DNA from: Gracilaria vermiculophylla
Taxonomy: Eukaryota > Rhodophyta > Florideophyceae > Gracilariales > Gracilariaceae
Direction of reading: 5' to 3'
Length of the DNA stretch: 53,733 nt
NCBI GenBank assembly: GCA_019155205.2
Contig: JAHNZQ020000181.1
Coordinates: 2,062,953 to 2,116,685, forward strand
Shown here: positions 1-10,795 of the stretch, in pieces
How positions within the stretch are numbered: the stretch's first letter is position 1
How the letters are laid out: each line of letters starts with the position of its first letter
Position numbers and translations under genes: made by a program
The notes under the pieces: generated by a model
What the model was told of the DNA's origin: nothing
The model's input: only the letters and a program-made list of their open reading frames with translations
Databases searched by the model: none

Positions 1-900
1 CACTTCAGCGGATTCCTGGCATCAAAACGGGCGCTGAGTGGTTTCGGGTCCCCTTGGTATGTGAGAGAGGTGTTTCGGTGTCAATCCGAATGGCGGGAAA
101 CTGTCCAAAATATGCCCCCGTCCCAAATTAAGCCGTTGAGAAGGGTACCTAATATTGTTATTGGATTTCCGAACGGGCTTTGTCACGGAAGGCGATATTC
201 TGTGGATGGAAGAGGAACCAGCCTACATTACTTGTCATATTCCCTACAGGGATGGTCTAATACCAATCCAACTCTGTATGACGCTCAAGACGTGCTTCCG
301 AAGGAGAGGTTACTTGCTTACCGGAGGCTGTGCAGTACGTTTTGCTCCCCTACGCAATGGACAAGGCCATTCATCTCATCATCCTCGCTCTGCACGACAT
401 CCGTCAAAAAAAAGACGAGACGAAAACTTATTATTTGGTGCTTTTTAACAAGGCTTTCCTTATTTGTGGAAATGTTTTTCCCGCAACGGAGCAGTGTGCG
501 ATGTTGATCGACGGAGTGAACCCGGTGGTCAAAATGCAGATTTCCCGATACCGGGAAAGAAATGCCAAAGCTGACATTACTGGATCTGGTGCAGTATGCA
601 CGTGCTTAAGTTCATGTACTGTGTGCCAGCCACCCTCAACACAAGCCAAAATCCGCCAGGGCGTTGGAGATGGCGAGTGGTTTTCCATCTCTTACTCTCA
701 TGGATGAGGAGCAACCACAAGGAGGGTATTACCATATAAAATTCTCCCAAGGCGATGCTCTATCTGTTTCCAGTAGAAAGGTTTTATGTTTGACAAAGGA
801 GACGTATGCAACGTCACAGAACGGTGGTCTGTTGTACGCTTGTAACGGAAGAATCCATGCTACTCGTATCTCGTGTCAAGACAGCTGCGTGCGCTACCGT
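1..900 (+). pseudogene. Gag capsid relic of an LTR retrotransposon, frameshifted
   Basis: Short reading pieces in all three plus frames replace one another, as expected of a decayed coding region. The most readable piece, about 345-580, has the layout of a Ty3-type Gag capsid: a charged IRQKKDET turn, a YYLVLFNKAF helix, then the phrase GVNPVVKMQISRYRE. The next frame continues with LLDLVQYARA, a typical end of such capsid segments. A retropepsin-like piece follows about 900 bp downstream on the same strand, which fits gag-pro order. The start is off the window or unrecognisable. It is not family 1, whose Gag reads differently. The family assignment comes from overall resemblance, so confidence is moderate. 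Confidence 0.45.
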
Positions 901-1477
901 TGACCAAGATGGCCAGTCTCCGATATGCCGCGAAGGCTGCCTGAACATTGGGGTGCTCCCTGGTGTCGTATGGTAAAGCATGCCTTGGAACAGAACGCAT
1001 TGGTCTCGATTGCAACATACCTCAGTGCCGAGGTGGAATTCTCCAATGCAATTCTACACAGCCCTTAACAGTGGTGTGACCCGGTGCCACTGGTATGTTC
1101 TACTTAGAGGAGTACCAGAAAGAACTTCGCTTTGGCGAAAAATCAAGACACAAATGGCCGAGCCCTGGTTATATATGAAGCTGATGAACATGCTACGGGC
1201 GTGCTGACCCAGAGAACCTAATTGCAGGAGTCTCACATTAGAATAAGGCGTCCACCTAGTTGAGATGTGTGAGGCCCGAGGCGCCACAGCCTCGTTCCTA
1301 AATGAAAATCCTAGCAAAGAAAGCTGCCGCTGACGCGGACTCGGAACACTTCGGTTTTCTTCGTCGAACGTGGCTCGTGGAGCAAAATAATAGAGGCCAA
1401 GGTGGAGTCTAGGTGATTGCTATGCGTAATACCAAGGATTACGCTGACCTTGGATTAACCCCCCAGTTTATAATTCA
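901..1477. other. Unassigned stretch between Gag and protease relics
   Basis: No continuous reading frame is visible and I recognise no domain. It lies where the Gag C-terminus would be, so it is probably decayed coding sequence of the same element. Confidence 0.3.
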
Positions 1478-1660
1478 GTGTTCACGGTGCCAGATTGCGG
1501 TGCAGCTCTCAACTGTGTTGTGAAGTCAGTATTAGCTCCACAATTGCAGTCACACATCCATTCCGGAACGGCACTTATTATCGCTGACACGAACGGCAAC
1601 CCATTAAAGACGGTAGGAACGAGTGACCTAGTGGTGTCATTTGTATCCTTGACCGAATAA
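1478..1660 (+). pseudogene. Retropepsin-like protease fragment
   Basis: About 60 residues are open. They begin VPDCGAALNCVVKSVL, which matches the active-site loop of retroviral-type aspartic proteases (usual form D-S/T-G-A) with Cys in place of Ser/Thr. A flap-like stretch, TALIIADTNGNPLKTVG, follows, then DLVVSFVSLTE before a stop. In this family the Asp of DCGA is the catalytic residue and the enzyme works as a homodimer cutting the Gag-Pol polyprotein. The second conserved part of the fold (hydrophobic-hydrophobic-G) is not visible downstream. The position downstream of the Gag relic supports the reading. It could be a chance match, because the piece is short. Confidence 0.45.
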
Positions 1661-2685
1661 CTCGATTTCATGGTATTCCGGTCGCTAGCCGCTTCTGTTG
1701 TACTCAAATATGACTATTTCAATAGATTCCTTGATGCCGTGAGGCTCCGTCACTGGCGTGTTACGTAACAAAATGGCTCTTCCGCTCCGATCGTAAGCCG
1801 CCTGTTGAACCCTGATTTGCAGAAGCGGGTGCCGCTTTATTCTGCGTAGGATCCCGGACCCAGCTTCCGTGAATCGACAAAGCGTCGTGATGCTTCTCCA
1901 TTCCGGAAAGCGACAGAAAGGCATGTCATGGTGAACGAAGCCCTATTCAGCACGGTGTACGAGTAGTTCAACCCCATCTCTCATTTTACAAGAAGTCCCG
2001 ACAGAGCATTGCAAATCGGGATAGTACAGGAGGCGATAGATACTCCGTTTTGGATTCTGACTGCTAATCTTGCTAGGATCACCCAGTTTCCGGATAACAG
2101 CCAAATCATTGGCTCCAATACCTCGGGATGATTTGCTTTGAGATTCACAATCCAACTGCCTGAAATTCAGCCAGACTCTGTCAGGTACGCGGAGGTGTCC
2201 GTATTTCACATCTTGTGCACGGCAAACACCGAAATGATCGCCCAATTGACGTTTTCCCGCGTGCAGCACCATGTCAGTGCCAACCTCGCCGTTCTACCCT
2301 AGCCCATAATACCTGACGCACCTCCGTGGTTAATTACGAACAACCACCACCATAATTGCAACCGCCAGCAGCACCACCGTCGCACTATATAAATTGTCGC
2401 AATCCATCCCGTCAGCATATTCTTGAACGTACCGACATGCAGCGCAACAAACCCAACATATTACGTGATTGCGCGCTTCAGTACCTCGACATGCAACACT
2501 TTTTCAAGCCCTTTGCAGCGTTCACCGCTGCCTTTGACGTCGCACACAAGTATGCTTCGAGCTGTATGTAGTGTAGCAAAGTAGGTCGCGATGCACACGC
2601 TCCCGAATGCACGTGGGAAGGCGAAGCACAGACGTGGCAGCCCCGACCTCGTCACCATCCGCTCGGTAATGATAGCCACCCGGGC
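1661..2685. other. Unassigned, no recognisable gene
   Basis: I find no RT, integrase or other known domain in either strand. Short open pieces such as 2356-2571 (plus) and 1943-2272 (minus) show no family resemblance. If the protease fragment belongs to an element, its pol has been lost here or decayed beyond reading. Confidence 0.4.
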
Positions 2686-3219
2686 ATGGCTGTCGCGATG
2701 TTGGCCCCTACCATAGTGCAGGGGGTTTTGCCACGACCAGTGTCCGATGGCGATGACGCCAAGACTTCGCCAGTTAGCCACGATACGGAGGGCAATCTCC
2801 AGCTGAAACGCTTGTCCGACAGAGTTGAGCGTCTCAAAAGAAATTTATGGGCACTACAGCTCCATGTGCAAGAGCTGGCGAGCTCTTTTCAACTCTGCGC
2901 GGAAAAAATTGGCCCCTCAAGACTTCACTTGTCTGCGGCAAAGCAAAGCGAAGAGAGGCCAAGGCGAGACAGCGCCGAGCAGCGTCAATGCGGCGCCCCG
3001 AGAGGCAGGAAAGACGCAGCATCACTGCCTGATGCGGTGAATGGCAGGGATGCGTTCATTTCGTCGCAAAACTTGAGTGTAAAGGACCCGCTGGCTGAGA
3101 GCGGGGGAAAAGCGAGAAAGAAAGAGCGCCCTATGTATTCCGCGCATGAGCGATGCTTTTGGTGCGGTAAAAAAGGCTTCAAGGATCATGATCACCCGTG
3201 CCGCTCGCACAGCATGTGA
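2686..3219 (+). CDS. Gag-like ORF with coiled coil and zinc-knuckle-like tail
   Basis: An open frame of 177 codons with an ATG start. Residues about 35-75 form a leucine/charged heptad-like stretch (LKRLSDRVERLKRNLWALQL) that looks like a coiled coil. The middle is basic and low complexity. The last 21 residues hold Cys157, Cys160, His168 and Cys172 in CFWCGKKGFKDHDHPC. That is a CCHC arrangement, but with spacing C-x2-C-x7-H-x3-C instead of the retroviral C-x2-C-x4-H-x4-C. A coiled coil followed by a knuckle is common in retrotransposon Gag or ORF1 proteins that bind nucleic acid, so a Gag fragment of another element is the likeliest meaning. No protease or RT follows. It could also be a chance ORF in GC-rich DNA. 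Confidence 0.4.
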   Translation: MAVAMLAPTIVQGVLPRPVSDGDDAKTSPVSHDTEGNLQLKRLSDRVERLKRNLWALQLHVQELASSFQLCAEKIGPSRLHLSAAKQSEERPRRDSAEQRQCGAPRGRKDAASLPDAVNGRDAFISSQNLSVKDPLAESGGKARKKERPMYSAHERCFWCGKKGFKDHDHPCRSHSM

Positions 3220-4684
3220 GCAAAAAGGCGCATGCCGATCGAGGGCGGCGAGTCGCACCAGTAAGCACTGGCGGCAGGCGCAATACATGCAAAGTTGATA
3301 GCTCCTCTGAATGCCATTAGCGCCTAGATAAATATGATTTTGTTTCACAGGTGTGCGTTTCTTGCGCGGAATGTAAAACCGAGATGCACATGCGATACTC
3401 GTGTACGTTAGCACACTGCGCAGCGTGGACGTGGGCTAGGAAGCGCAGCGGCTGCCCGACGGCGAAGGGGCGAGAGCAAATTTCCGCCACCACGCCAAGC
3501 CGACTCGCGCGCCAAAAGCCCAGGAGAAAAGAGCCGTAACGGCTGGTAGGAGGGGGCAGCACGAGCGCGCGAGTGGTACAAGCGCGGCGGGCGGCACGTG
3601 CCGGCAGCTTCATTGAAGGACGCGGCGGCAGGGCGCGGGAAAGCGCGCCATGGGGCGTGGTGTGGTGGCGCCACCTGCTGTTTTGGAGCACGCTTAATAC
3701 CCTTGAAACTGCAAGTCGGCCGCCAAGCTGCATTGGTGTCTATCTGACCATCTGACCAGCGACCTCATATAGGGGCAAAATGATCTCATGTGAGGTCCTT
3801 TTTAAGTACATTATAATTATTTCAAAATATTATAACGTTTCCCGTTTTGTTTCGTTCTGATATGCCTAATGCCTTTACTGACCGGTATGTAGTAATCTTA
3901 CTGAAGTGTTACCGATTTAGGGTTTTAGGCGTTCGAGGACCTTGCGACCAGTATAGTGATCATAAGATGTGCAAAGTAGGGGAACTTTGACCGCCCTTCA
4001 TGGCTCTCAAATCTTATTCAATCTAATTGGTGGGATCTTACGTTAGAAAAACATTTTTTCTCTCAGTGACTCCCAAATCTTATTCAATCTCATTGGTGGG
4101 ATTTTATGTTAGAAAAACATTTTTTCTCTTAGTGAAATTGTCGCCAGTTACATTAATATTAAAAATCCGTCACCTACACTGTGCAAAACTGTCATAAAAC
4201 AGGTACACAAAATATCTCCTTCTAGGCCCCAATCGCTGCACACAAATGATCTTTGCCTCCATTCTATTCAATCTTGTAATGGAATCATTGTCTACATTTC
4301 GTCGGGTCTAAAATAGGGCAGAAATAGTTTAAAAAAAACTTTTTTATGAAGCGGGACTACTATTAAACAGTGAAATATTAAAAAGGCACTTTACTTGATG
4401 TTTTTTTATAACATGTTTTTAGTAACCAGTTGCTAACCATTTTTCCTCTATGAACTTGAGCAACCTATCAGAGACAGAATGACGCAGGGTGCGAAATTAT
4501 TCTTTCCAAGTATAAAACCAAGCAACCCCTATTGCGTCAATTAAATCTTTTTTATTATTAAATAAGCGGATTATTTGGTAGACAGCCCGCGCCAACATTC
4601 CCCACACATTAATGGTACTGTTTAAATCTAGGCTTTTTGCGGGCTAGTCTAAAACGGTTACATGCTTTTCAGAAAACCAGTTTT
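3220..4684. other. Non-coding stretch: GC-rich, then AT-rich
   Basis: From 3220 to about 3720 the sequence is GC-rich with low-complexity purine runs and no convincing frame. From about 3760 to 4684 it turns strongly AT-rich. Apart from the tandem duplication at 4008-4140 I see nothing assignable. The base composition change near 3750 may mark the edge of an older insertion. Confidence 0.4.
4008..4140. repeat. Tandem duplication, period 66 bp, two copies
   Basis: The unit starting CAAATCTTATTCAATCT at 4008 recurs at 4074 and contains GGTGGGAT, TTAGAAAAACATTTTTTCTC and AGTGA in the same order. The copies differ at a few positions. A weaker echo (CTATTCAATCTTGTAATGG) lies near 4264. Confidence 0.8.
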
Positions 4685-4956
4685 TGTGGTACCATCAGTT
4701 CTTTTTTCGAGTTGGTAGTGCACAACGTCCATTAAAAGTTTTTGATGACTCCAAAGACTCGCGTTCCTTAACGTGGTCTCGGGTAATCGCTGACATTACC
4801 TGAACCAATTATATAAAACAAATCTAAATTCTACCGTTGCTCAAGGGTACTGTAGCGCAGGTGGGCCGAGTAATGCACCATGCGGCCCAGTTAATAAAAT
4901 AAGAACCCTTATTAGAAATATCTCGTCGTAAAGCCAAATGGATCCACTCTACTACA
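4685..4956 (-). repeat. LTR1, 3' LTR of copy A, internally deleted
   Basis: Both ends match the family LTR: CTACA at 4956 (reverse of TGTAG) and TGTGGTACC at 4685 (reverse of GGTACCACA). The length is 272 bp against 553 bp. The middle, including the part around the conserved AGGCGGGCTCC, is missing. The polypurine tract (GGAAAAAGGG on the minus strand, 4959-4968) abuts it, so it is the 3' LTR. Confidence 0.8.
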
Positions 4957-6656
4957 TGCCCTTTTTCCAGAATTGCAGCACGTCGTCGAGGTTCATCTTT
5001 GCATAGCTCGGTCCTTATGCGGCCGCTATCCGTGTTTATGTTAGAACGGCCTCCCGTGATGTGACAGCTTCTCTCCTCCAGGAATTCTTCCGTGCCTCCC
5101 CGTTCCCGCGTGGCGTACTGACCGCAAGCTCGGATATCTCCATTGAGGTGGTTCCGGGCCCTTAGCGTTTCTCGACATAACCTCGTCACTCCTTCTTGGC
5201 GTACCGCGCTAGGGCCAGAGCGCCCTGAATTCCTACTTCCCCGAGATTTCCTTTCGCAAATCGACCGAGCCGTCGCGTTTGCTGGTCTATCCTCATTGGA
5301 GACAACACACTCATGCTCTTCCCTTCTGCCCGTTAGTTATCCGGTGTCTATTATGAGCCCACGCCCCGCTAAGGTACTCGTCTCCTCGCCTGCATCCCTT
5401 CGGCCTTTCTCTTCACACATCCCTCGCCGGCGCCGCGACATGACTCCTTTCTTCGAGGGGCATATAACGGCAGGCGTGTCCCCTGGTGGTGCTGGTTGCA
5501 AACGACTCCCTAGGGCGGTTCATCCTGTTCATCGCTTCGATGGAATTCCCGTTCGGCACCCCAGCGGTTTATCCCCAGGCAGCGGAAGAAGGCATCGCTT
5601 CCTACATTCGGTGCCGCGACGGTCGCCTTTACTGGGATTCTTCGTATCAGCCAACCACCAGACGTTTGCTTTCCTTGTCGGCGTCGGTTATCGGGATCCT
5701 GCGCTCCGTAGGAATTCAAAACCTGCGCAAAGTCACGGCGTGGAGCAAATGCGAGGCAGAGACGCCGCTGAATTACATCCTGCCGGTGGTGTGGAGCGAT
5801 ATGCCGGGCTTCTTTTGGTATAGTTATGGCACAGACAAGTTCTACCCCATTCTGAGGAGCCCCAATGAATACTGTGACGGGTGAGCCTATCTGGCCTTTC
5901 CCTGTCTTACAAATGTTCCAGTTCCTCAGGTGCCACGACTCCATGTCCCCGACTATGATTCCATGGTGGAGAGTTTGGTGACCCACGCGCCTCTTCCATT
6001 ACCAGATCCTTCGCAGAACGTGGCTCCGCCTTTTGAGGTCGGGACGCAGCCTCCAGCCTCGATGACGGATCCTCCCGCGGTGGTTGCCGCCGTGTCTCCT
6101 AATGGAAAAGGAAGGGATTCATCCCGTCCCGACTGCTTCAGCCCCGGTGGTGCAATGCTGGCTGTGGACCGTCCTGGTGCCGGTTGTTTAGCCTCGACTG
6201 ATGAGCGTCGCGGTTTTTTTACGATAGTCCATTCCAGTGTCGGCTGCTCCATTTTTGGCGCTATCGACCTCCTTAATGGTGCTCGCAGATTCCACTCGAA
6301 AGCCCACCTTCCCAGTTGGCCCTCCGTCCACGATTACTTTCAAGGCGATTGTTGTTCCGTCGACGGAGATTGCCGCTTTTGGCGTGCTCTAGGGCGGGAT
6401 ATCCTCTGGTGCTCTGGGTGCTGCCTTCCAGGAGTTGGTGCAGGTGTGCCTGGTGACGAGCCGTCCTGCTCCGACTCCTCCCGCAGAGCCTCTTCGCAAG
6501 GCTCGTAACTGGGTCCTAGAGCTCCATAAGGCCCGGGCGGACAGAGCCTCGATGTCTGCTATCAAGGAGAGCTTGGTAGAATTCTTCGACAGCCAAGCGC
6601 TTACGGCGAAAGCTCGCCTAGAAGCGGAGTATGCGACGTAGTTTGGTGACCTGTAG
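4957..6656 (+). pseudogene. Antisense extra gene of copy A, broken
   Basis: This is the copy A version of the reverse-oriented gene that is intact in copy B (15437-17572). Recognisable similarity starts at about 5500 (SLGRF) and includes CRDGRLYWDSSYQP at about 5610-5655, the phrase VGIQNL, and DMPGFFWYSYGTDKF. A TGA stop at 5882-5884 sits where B has Arg440. The reading then resumes with AYLAFP, a Pro-rich region damaged by frameshifts, and the C-terminal tail FFDSQALTAKARLEAEYAT, ending at TAG 6654-6656 after an internal TAG. About 900 bp of the N-terminal half is deleted. A pyrimidine tract with CAG (AG at 5080-5081) matches the position seen in B and D. Confidence 0.7.
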
Positions 6657-6949
6657 GCGTGAGTTACGCTGGTGATGGTAGTTAGTCCACGGTAGCGACG
6701 GAGTCAAATATCCTTACGTTGGAGCAGGAGCTCCCTGAACGGTAAATGCAATACAAATCGGCCGTGCCCTAGCGCCCAGCGACACGAAATGCCGCCGCGG
6801 AAGGGTTCGAAAATCGAACAATGGCGGCCTGGAGGCGAGAAAGAGAACTCCAGGTGAGAAATATATAGCGGAGACGGGAAACAACTCCAGTTGGGGCCCC
6901 TATGTCCCTTTTCAAAACGGAAGCACCTCTGCAGAGAGACGTTTCCGCA

Positions 6950-9148
6950 CCAGATTCGCGTTTTATGTTCTAATGAAGTACTTTGAGATGTGTCCCGGAG
7001 GTTCTTCTTTGTCGTTCTTTGAGGTGTACCCGTACCAGCGGACGCGGTACAGTATCCCTGCAGGTGTTTCTTGGTGAGAGACGATATGGTCTACTGCGTA
7101 GAGGATATTACCTTCAGAGTTCATGATGGCGTCTGGAACTACCATCAATGGTTCACCGAAAGGTGTGATGAGATTTCCAGTATCCAGCGGTGTCGTCCCT
7201 GCTGAGGTGGTCGGATGAGGGCGTTCCGTGTCAGGTCACTGAGGTGGGGTGGCGGGTGTTTCTGAAGGGCTGAGCGTCGGAAATTTCCTCACCATATCAT
7301 GGTAGACGATGTCTCGGAGCCCTTTTAACTCAATTGCGACAGTGTCCTTATACGTTTCTAGGACGTTGTAAGGCCCTGAGTTGTTTGGCGCTAACCTGCG
7401 CATGACCTACGGCAGTTCATCGGATGTCTCTCCAGGTTTGTCGAGGAAGACCTCTTCGCCTTCCTTCAGGTGCGGGCCCTCCTTCATCTTCGGGTCAAAA
7501 CCCTGTTTAAATCGTTTTTGCGAGGCGTTGAGACTCTGCTTTTCGAGAGAGAGTGCGTTCTCATACCGCCATAAGATGGAGCGTTTTGCTTGCGCCGCGG
7601 ATGGTACCTGTGGCCATCCACAGGGTGCGCCGTGACGCGTGCCGCAATAACGACACGAGACGGGATGCGCAAGAGCACCAGATTGAGAGGAGCAGTCCTT
7701 GTGGAGCCGTTCACCTGCAGGTTGTATGCATATGTAAGCGGGCCCACATATGCGTCCCAATATTTCTGGTGGTACGCAACGTAGTGCTTCAGCCTTGAGG
7801 CTATTGTCTGGTTAAAACTCTCCGCTTGTCCGTTGGTCTGAGAGTAATAGGCGGTCGTATACAACTGCTTCATCCCCAGCATTCCGGAAACGGCGCTGAA
7901 TAGCTTCGCCGCCAACTGGAGTCCGTTGTCCGTAAGGAGGTACATCGATACCCCATATGGTTAAACCCAGTGCTACAGAAAGGTGTCGGCAACTACTGCT
8001 GCAATGAAGCTTTGGAGTGGAAGAGCGCGCGGGATCTCCGAGAACTGATGGATGTTCACGAGGATAAATCGGTACCATCGCTCCGTCTTGGGGAGTGAGC
8101 CCAAAATGCGTATGGCCACGCACTCTCAAGGTTCTGAGGCGGGAAGAGAGTGAGCGGCGTCCGAGAACTATGGATATTACCCCTGGCGGTGGCGCACGAG
8201 TGGCAATCCGCCACCATTTGGTGTTGGATAAAGTGCCTGTGCTGTCACTGACAACCAAATGTTCCAGGGGACCATGGGCTGTGTTGGAAGTTGACTCTGT
8301 GTGGTACACGTGTGCAGGTGTGCTACTCGGTACATTGTTCACTACCATATCGTTTCCAGGTGTACACATTGCAAACTCAGCTTAATGTACACCAGATATG
8401 GTTTAGTGTAATGTGCCTTGTCATGGTAACTATACACACACATTGCTGTATGGACACGAGTGGTGTCGGAATACAGAGAGTGTAAGGTGGTTGAATGAAT
8501 TTGTGCTCTGTCATGGTCTCGTGAGTGTACGGAACTGTCATGCCTTGTTGTTCCTTGCTGTTGTAAGCATTATTGAATTGTGGCTATTACATTTATGTCA
8601 TGTTACAATATGATTGGTAGTATTGAGTGTCTCGCCTTTGTAGTGTAACTTCCTGTGCAACCTAGTCGGTGCGACTGAGCCACAATATAAGTCATGGTCG
8701 AGGCACCTCCAAGTGAATCCAAGCCAGAGCCGGCCAACATTCTTAATATCCCTCCAACCTTCCCTCGCCCCTCTGACCTCCAATATTTGGAAGACGTCAT
8801 TAGTCATGTTCGGCCAACACAAATCCCCTCTCGTGGTGAAATACATGCGCCATGCACCAGGGTGCCCGGCGACTCGGAAATGGTGCAAGAGATACATCAC
8901 CCACGCCCATAGTCCTCGCGGGGCCACGTTTTCGAAAACGTTATCCAGGGAAGCTCTGCATACAAGTACGCCGTTCTAGTCGAACATCGAATGACAATTT
9001 TAGACTACCGACAGTGGCAAGTCACTCTTTGCAGTACGCATCTGTACTCTGCTCCTTCAGAATCTCGGTTATGTTAATGGAGAGCACTTCTTTCTCCTTC
9101 TCAACAACGGCTATCATCACAGAGAGCCCATTATGCTTTCCTTCAGGT
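6950..9148 (-). pseudogene. Integrase and chromodomain of copy A, split by a solo LTR
   Basis: The N-terminal zinc-binding part reads RVAGHPG and CWPNMTNDVFQ at about 8786-8927. The solo LTR at 8222-8785 then cuts the frame, and the sequence resumes with VADCHSCATARG on the far side. The catalytic core (7484-7945) keeps LTDNG (second catalytic Asp) and TNGQAESFNQ (catalytic Glu). A Gln or Leu replaces parts of the usual DNGPQ. After the tail KEGEEVFLDKPGETSDE, a chromodomain-like segment (6963-7148) reads YAVDHIVSHQETPAGILYRVRWYGYTS in outline. In Ty3 chromoviruses this module directs integration to marked chromatin. Several frameshifts make the gene non-functional. Confidence 0.75.
8222..8785 (+). 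mobile_element. Solo LTR of a second LTR family (LTR2) inside integrase of copy A
   Basis: A 564 bp insertion starts TGTTGGATAAAG and ends CTCCAATA, with near-perfect inverted ends (TGTTGGA against TCCAATA). It is flanked by identical TTTGG at 8217-8221 and 8786-8790, a clean 5 bp target duplication. The interrupted integrase reading is contiguous across it. Related copies lie at 42552-42905 and 49722-50284. A TATA-like AATATAAG sits at 8684-8691, in the last quarter, as expected for an LTR promoter on the plus strand. No internal region is present, so it arose by LTR-LTR recombination. Confidence 0.88.
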
Positions 9149-10795
9149 TCATAGCATTCCAAGCATTATCCATCTGATCTGCCGTTTCTGTCGGCGTCCT
9201 AGATGACCTGACACGAAATGGTGTCCTCCAAGGGTGTTTTTTCTTCTCCCTCTGTGGAGACTCGCAAAAGTGCGTCCGCTACCTGCTGCTCCATGCCCTG
9301 GCGATGGAGGATGTAAAATGCAAACTTTGGGAAGGCGTAGCCTCCACCTTTCCTGGCGGCCGGAAGTACCCTTTATAGACAGTATCCACTTCAATGGTGC
9401 GTGTTCCGTTCTCAATGTGAAACACGCGCTGTCCAGCGATGGGCATAAAAGCAATACCTCCTAGACGATGGCAAAAATTTCGCGCTTCGAGGTAAAATAG
9501 TTCCGTTCCGTAGGTGCAAGGTTACGACTTCAGTATATTATGGGTTGAAGTCCACCTTTAGGTTGTTTCTGTAGAAGAGCACCTCCAACTTGGTATTTAC
9601 AGGCGTCTGTATCCAGCACCGTTCGTCCGTGCCGCTTCGAAAGTACTAAGATTGGTGGCTCTATTAGTCTTCTATTCAAGGTGTTAAAGGCTTAAAACTC
9701 GTTGTCCGTCAAAATATCCAATTGCGTCGGCTCCTTCTTCTCCAAAAGGGGATTTGACAACACTGCAATGCCGGAGAGGTTCTGGAAAAGCCTCCAAAAG
9801 ACATCCCACACCCCAGAAAAGAGCGAAGCCCCATCTGGTTCGTGTGAGGGTGAGTTTCCTTGATGGCGTCTTGAGGTTTTGTGGAAACCTGTAGGTGGCC
9901 CGGGAGCACGACGTGCCCCAGGTAATCCATCGAGGACTTGAAAAAGAAACATTTCTCCAGCTTTAAGGTGAGTCCAGCATCCTTCAGGACGTGAAGCACG
10001 TGCTTCACATGCATGAAATGCTCCTCCATGCTGCGGGAGTATATAATGACATCATCAATATGCATCAAGGCGTACTTCCACTCCACCTTCGAGAGCATAA
10101 TGTCCAACGCTCGTTGGCAGGTAGCAGGTGCATTCTTCAATCCAAATGGCATCCTTAGAAATCTGAAAATTCCGCAGTGCGAGGTGAACATTGTCTTATC
10201 CTTATCGAAGGCATCCATTCTCAATTTTCCAGTAGCCGCTGTTGGCATCCGGCTTGGAGAAAACGAACGCATCACTTAAGGAGTCAATACATTCGTCCAT
10301 ACGGGATATCGAGTGTGAATCGAATACCGTCACCTCGTTGAGGCGTCTTTAGTAAATGCAGAACCTTAGGGAGCCATCTTTCTTCTTGAGAAATCCTCTG
10401 GGGAGCCCATTGGGAATTTAAAGGCTCGATAATGCCCTTCTCTAGCATCCGGTGGGCCTCATCGCGTTCAAAATCGCGCGCATGGGGTCCAGCCTTCCTC
10501 GGGAGTTGATGTGCCGGTTTTGCATCCGGTATGAGCTGGATCCTGTGCTTGGCCAGGCTGACCTGACCCAGACGACCAGACCACATATCCTCAAAGGCGG
10601 AAAGCTTCTCCACTATCTTATGGCGATACCCTTCGAAATCATCGCCAATTTGGAGCTTCTCCTGCCAGGTGGCAGGATTCTCTTCCATCGGAGCCGAGGA
10701 AGTCGCTTCCGCCTCCATGGTGACGTTTGCATCGCGGACTACGCTGAAGTCACTTTCTATTGGCCAAATACGGGAATGACCAAAGCAGAGTTCTG
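9149..10795 (-). pseudogene. Reverse transcriptase and RNase H of copy A
   Basis: The N-terminal linker is ATWQEKLQIGDDFEGYRHK. The RT fingers and palm follow: IIEPLNSQWA, then after two frameshifts FTSHCGIFRFLRMPFGLKNAPAT. The catalytic motif at 10062-10051 reads His-Ile-Asp-Asp, where the family has Tyr-Ile-Asp-Asp. Both metal-binding Asp remain but Tyr is lost. Thumb and connection follow (LEKCFFFKSSMDYLGHVVLPG, LRSFLG). The RNase H region (about 9149-9454) keeps FTLRTEHAPLKWILS with Glu for the usual Asp. The enzyme would copy element RNA into cDNA. Frameshifts and stops make it dead. Confidence 0.8.

Larger units (their letters stand above)
4685..10795 (-). mobile_element. Family 1 Ty3/Gypsy copy A, 5'-truncated
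   Basis: Read on the minus strand, this copy keeps RT, RNase H, integrase, chromodomain, the oppositely oriented extra gene, the polypurine tract and a 3' LTR. Gag, protease and the 5' LTR are missing. Homology ends at about 10795, just before the RT N-terminal linker, where copy B begins in the opposite orientation. A solo LTR of another family (8222-8785) interrupts the integrase gene. The extra gene has lost about 900 bp of its first half and the LTR about 280 bp, judged against copies B and D. Confidence 0.85.
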
